Shown: in pieces, positions 62,529-64,000 of the stretch
How the letters are laid out: each line of letters begins with the position of its first letter
How positions within the stretch are numbered: position 1 is the first letter of the stretch
Origin: Variovorax sp. HW608
GTDB lineage: Bacteria > Pseudomonadota > Gammaproteobacteria > Burkholderiales > Burkholderiaceae_C
Length of the DNA: 64,000 nt
Direction: 5' to 3'
Assembly: GCF_900090195.1 (NCBI RefSeq)
Contig: NZ_LT607803.1
Coordinates: forward strand, 1,550,001 to 1,614,000
The notes under the pieces: model-generated
The model's database searches: none
Told to the model about the DNA's origin: nothing
What the model saw: the letters and a program-made list of their open reading frames with translations, nothing else
Made by a program: the position numbers and the translations under genes

Positions 62529-63835
62529 AGATCTTCTCCCACGATACGTTCGAGCTCGGTCAGGCGTACCTGCGCCTCGACCTGTGCCTTGAGCCGGTCG
62601 GCCTTGGCCTTGCGAATCTGTCTCTGCGCTTCCAGCAGGGTCGCGAAGTCGACCCTGCCGTTCTCGTACGCCGCCAGCGCCGAGCGGAAGCTCAGCTCCG
62701 TCTGCGGCAGCAATTGCGTGCCGATCAGGGCCTCGCTGCGGCGCGCGGCGTCCAGGCCGGCGAGGTTCTCGCCCAGCTCGCCCAGCAGCTGCGCCTGCAG
62801 CGCCTGGGTGCGCGCGAGCTGGGCGCTGACAATGGCCTCGGCTTCGCGCTCCTGGGAGCGCCGCGTTTCCCGCTGCAGCGGGATGTTCATCTCGACCATC
62901 AGGCCCCAGGTGGTGATGCGCGAGCCCATCTGCGTCGGCACGATGCCGACCTGGATGTCGGGGTAGCGGTTGCGCAGCGTCAGCTCGCGATTGCTCTGCG
63001 CGCCGCGCAGCCGCGCTTCCTCGGCCGCCACGGCGGGGTTGGTCGCGCGCGCACGTTGCTCCAGCGCGCCAGCATCGAAGGTGGTCGCCGCGGGCAAGGG
63101 TCTCAGGGCCTGCGGCTCGGCCAGGGCGGCACCGGCGTCACGGGCCAGCAAGGCATTGAGCCTGGCGGCGGCCTGGCGCTTGTCGGCGTCCAGGCTGATC
63201 AGCTCGGTGCGGACCGTGGTCTGCTCGACCTGCGCCCGGATCGCGTCCTGCTGTGCCGCCAGGCCGCCGGTATAGCGGGCCTGGGCGATCTGCTCCATGC
63301 GCGCCAGCAGGTCCAGCACCTCGCGCGTGATCCGCTCGGTGCCAGCCGCGAGAAAGTATTGCGCGTAGGCCACCTTCACCTTGCCCGCCAGCTCGTTCCA
63401 GGTGACTCCCGCGCGCGCCGAGGCCTGCTGCGCGTCGGCCGCCGCCACGTCACGCCGCAGATCGCGCTTGCCCCACAGCGGGATAGGTTGCATGAGCGTG
63501 TACTTGGTATCGCCCACTTTCGACGGGAGCAGGCTGGGGGGGTTCGAGGAGCCATAGTTGTTGATGTTTTCCAGCTCGACGCGCAGCACCGGGTCGGGCA
63601 AGGCGCCGGCCGGCTGGATGCGCTCGTTCGCGGCGTCGGCTTCGTGACGCATGGCCGCCAGCTCGGGGTTCTGGGCTCGCGCGAAGTCGAGCAGCCCGGC
63701 GAGATCGGAGCCCAGTTCGCCCGCGATGGCCGGCGAGCCAGACAGCGCGGCAAGGCTCGTCGCGAGCGCCGCAACGAGACGGGTTGTGCGTTTCACGTAA
63801 GTTGCGTGTGTTGTGCGTGGGGATCGGTGCGGCAT
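62525..63835 (-). CDS. cusC: TolC-family outer membrane efflux protein (CusC-like)
   Basis: This is a 436-residue protein with a signal peptide (L-A-A-L-S-G-S-P-A-I-A-G-E about residue 38) and two long coiled-coil-rich repeats, as in outer membrane factors. P-I-P-L-W-G-K-R-D-L-R and M-N-I-P-L-Q are typical of the heavy-metal CusC/CzcC group. It forms the outer membrane exit channel for CusBA. The first start at 63835 gives a rather long signal region; an internal start is possible. Its stop overlaps the cusB start. Confidence 0.92.
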   Translation of the reverse strand: MPHRSPRTTHATYVKRTTRLVAALATSLAALSGSPAIAGELGSDLAGLLDFARAQNPELAAMRHEADAANERIQPAGALPDPVLRVELENINNYGSSNPPSLLPSKVGDTKYTLMQPIPLWGKRDLRRDVAAADAQQASARAGVTWNELAGKVKVAYAQYFLAAGTERITREVLDLLARMEQIAQARYTGGLAAQQDAIRAQVEQTTVRTELISLDADKRQAAARLNALLARDAGAALAEPQALRPLPAATTFDAGALEQRARATNPAVAAEEARLRGAQSNRELTLRNRYPDIQVGIVPTQMGSRITTWGLMVEMNIPLQRETRRSQEREAEAIVSAQLARTQALQAQLLGELGENLAGLDAARRSEALIGTQLLPQTELSFRSALAAYENGRVDFATLLEAQRQIRKAKADRLKAQVEAQVRLTELERIVGEDL

Positions 63836-63872
63836 CTCGGCCTCCGTTCTTCTTCGGTGTGAGCGCGGCGGC

Positions 63873-63971
63873 TCAGAGGTAGGCGGTGCGAGGCCGCGCT
63901 TTCAGCAGCCAAACGCGGCAGTGGCGCCGATCGCGGGCAAGGACGAACCGAAGCAGCAATGTGCACTTCAT
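63873..63971 (-). CDS. possible 32-residue small protein upstream of cusCBA
   Basis: The frame M-K-C-T-L-L-L-R-F-V-L-A-R-D-R-R-H-C-R-V-W-L-L-K is preceded by GGAG seven bases upstream of its ATG at 63971, a better ribosome site than that of cusC. It is highly basic with two Cys residues and a short hydrophobic start. It ends about 40 bases before cusC. It could be a regulatory leader peptide or a small metal-stress protein. Confidence 0.45.
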   Translation of the reverse strand: MKCTLLLRFVLARDRRHCRVWLLKARPRTAYL

Positions 63972-64000
63972 GGTGGACTCCGAAAGGTCGATCGAACAGC

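Overview
The window looks like a chromosomal segment of a high-GC betaproteobacterium in the Burkholderiales, most probably a Comamonadaceae member close to Variovorax. This is inferred from gene content and style: CaiB/acyl-CoA dehydrogenase modules, a 3-mercaptopropionate-dioxygenase-type thiol dioxygenase, split pntA1/pntA2/pntB, a short H-NS-like protein with a G-R-G-P-R-P motif, many ABC catabolic operons and a large copper block. I saw no rRNA, tRNA or CRISPR array.

Left part (39-17393), ordinary metabolism. An acyl-CoA dehydrogenase/CoA-transferase pair lies beside an AhpD-like protein. Then come a MalY/PatB-type C-S lyase, a hotdog thioesterase, a LysR regulator, a thiol dioxygenase and an H-NS-like protein. 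A polar-amino-acid ABC transporter (binding protein, two permeases) is co-transcribed with PhzF-like and ornithine-cyclodeaminase-like genes. It is transcribed away from an XRE-cupin regulator and the transporter's own ATPase across a near-perfect dyad. The proton-translocating transhydrogenase follows.

Middle part (17499-31840), an apparently undescribed catabolic locus. A nine-gene minus-strand operon encodes a nitrate/taurine-type ABC importer, an opine-dehydrogenase-like protein, a dipicolinate-synthase-A-like dehydrogenase, a cyclic-amidohydrolase, a PhyH-like protein, a tautomerase and an isochorismatase-VOC fusion. It is divergent from gntR-ridA-cobW. A second minus-strand operon holds an enolase-superfamily enzyme, a creatinase-like M24 protein that seems to lack metal ligands, and a second amidohydrolase. 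The same 19-bp operator, TGATCAC-N5-GTGATCA, overlaps the promoters at both ends. I infer a single GntR regulon breaking down an unknown cyclic nitrogen compound.

Accessory and decayed zone (32134-39575). A lower-GC patch encodes a 247-residue unknown protein overlapping a PIN-domain nuclease gene, facing a 291-residue unknown protein: a possible toxin or defence module. Next come a HAD gene with a one-base frameshift and fragments of ligD, dedA and a ketoacyl synthase.

Right part (39644-64000), a copper/membrane-stress block. It contains a P-type ATPase operon (two YHS domains, DUF2933, an ICMT-like methyltransferase, DUF5676 and an ATC-hydrolase-like gene), a Met-rich periplasmic protein, copABCD, an operon of DUF2933, a Cys-lost HMA protein, DUF3141, oleate hydratase, a degenerate thymidine phosphorylase and FtsH, then cusCBA with CusF fused to CusB. 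Three perfect TTGAT-N4-ATCAA boxes lie here. Two sit exactly at -41.5 to recognisable -10 hexamers, suggesting that FNR/ANR-type oxygen control ties the metal and stress genes together.
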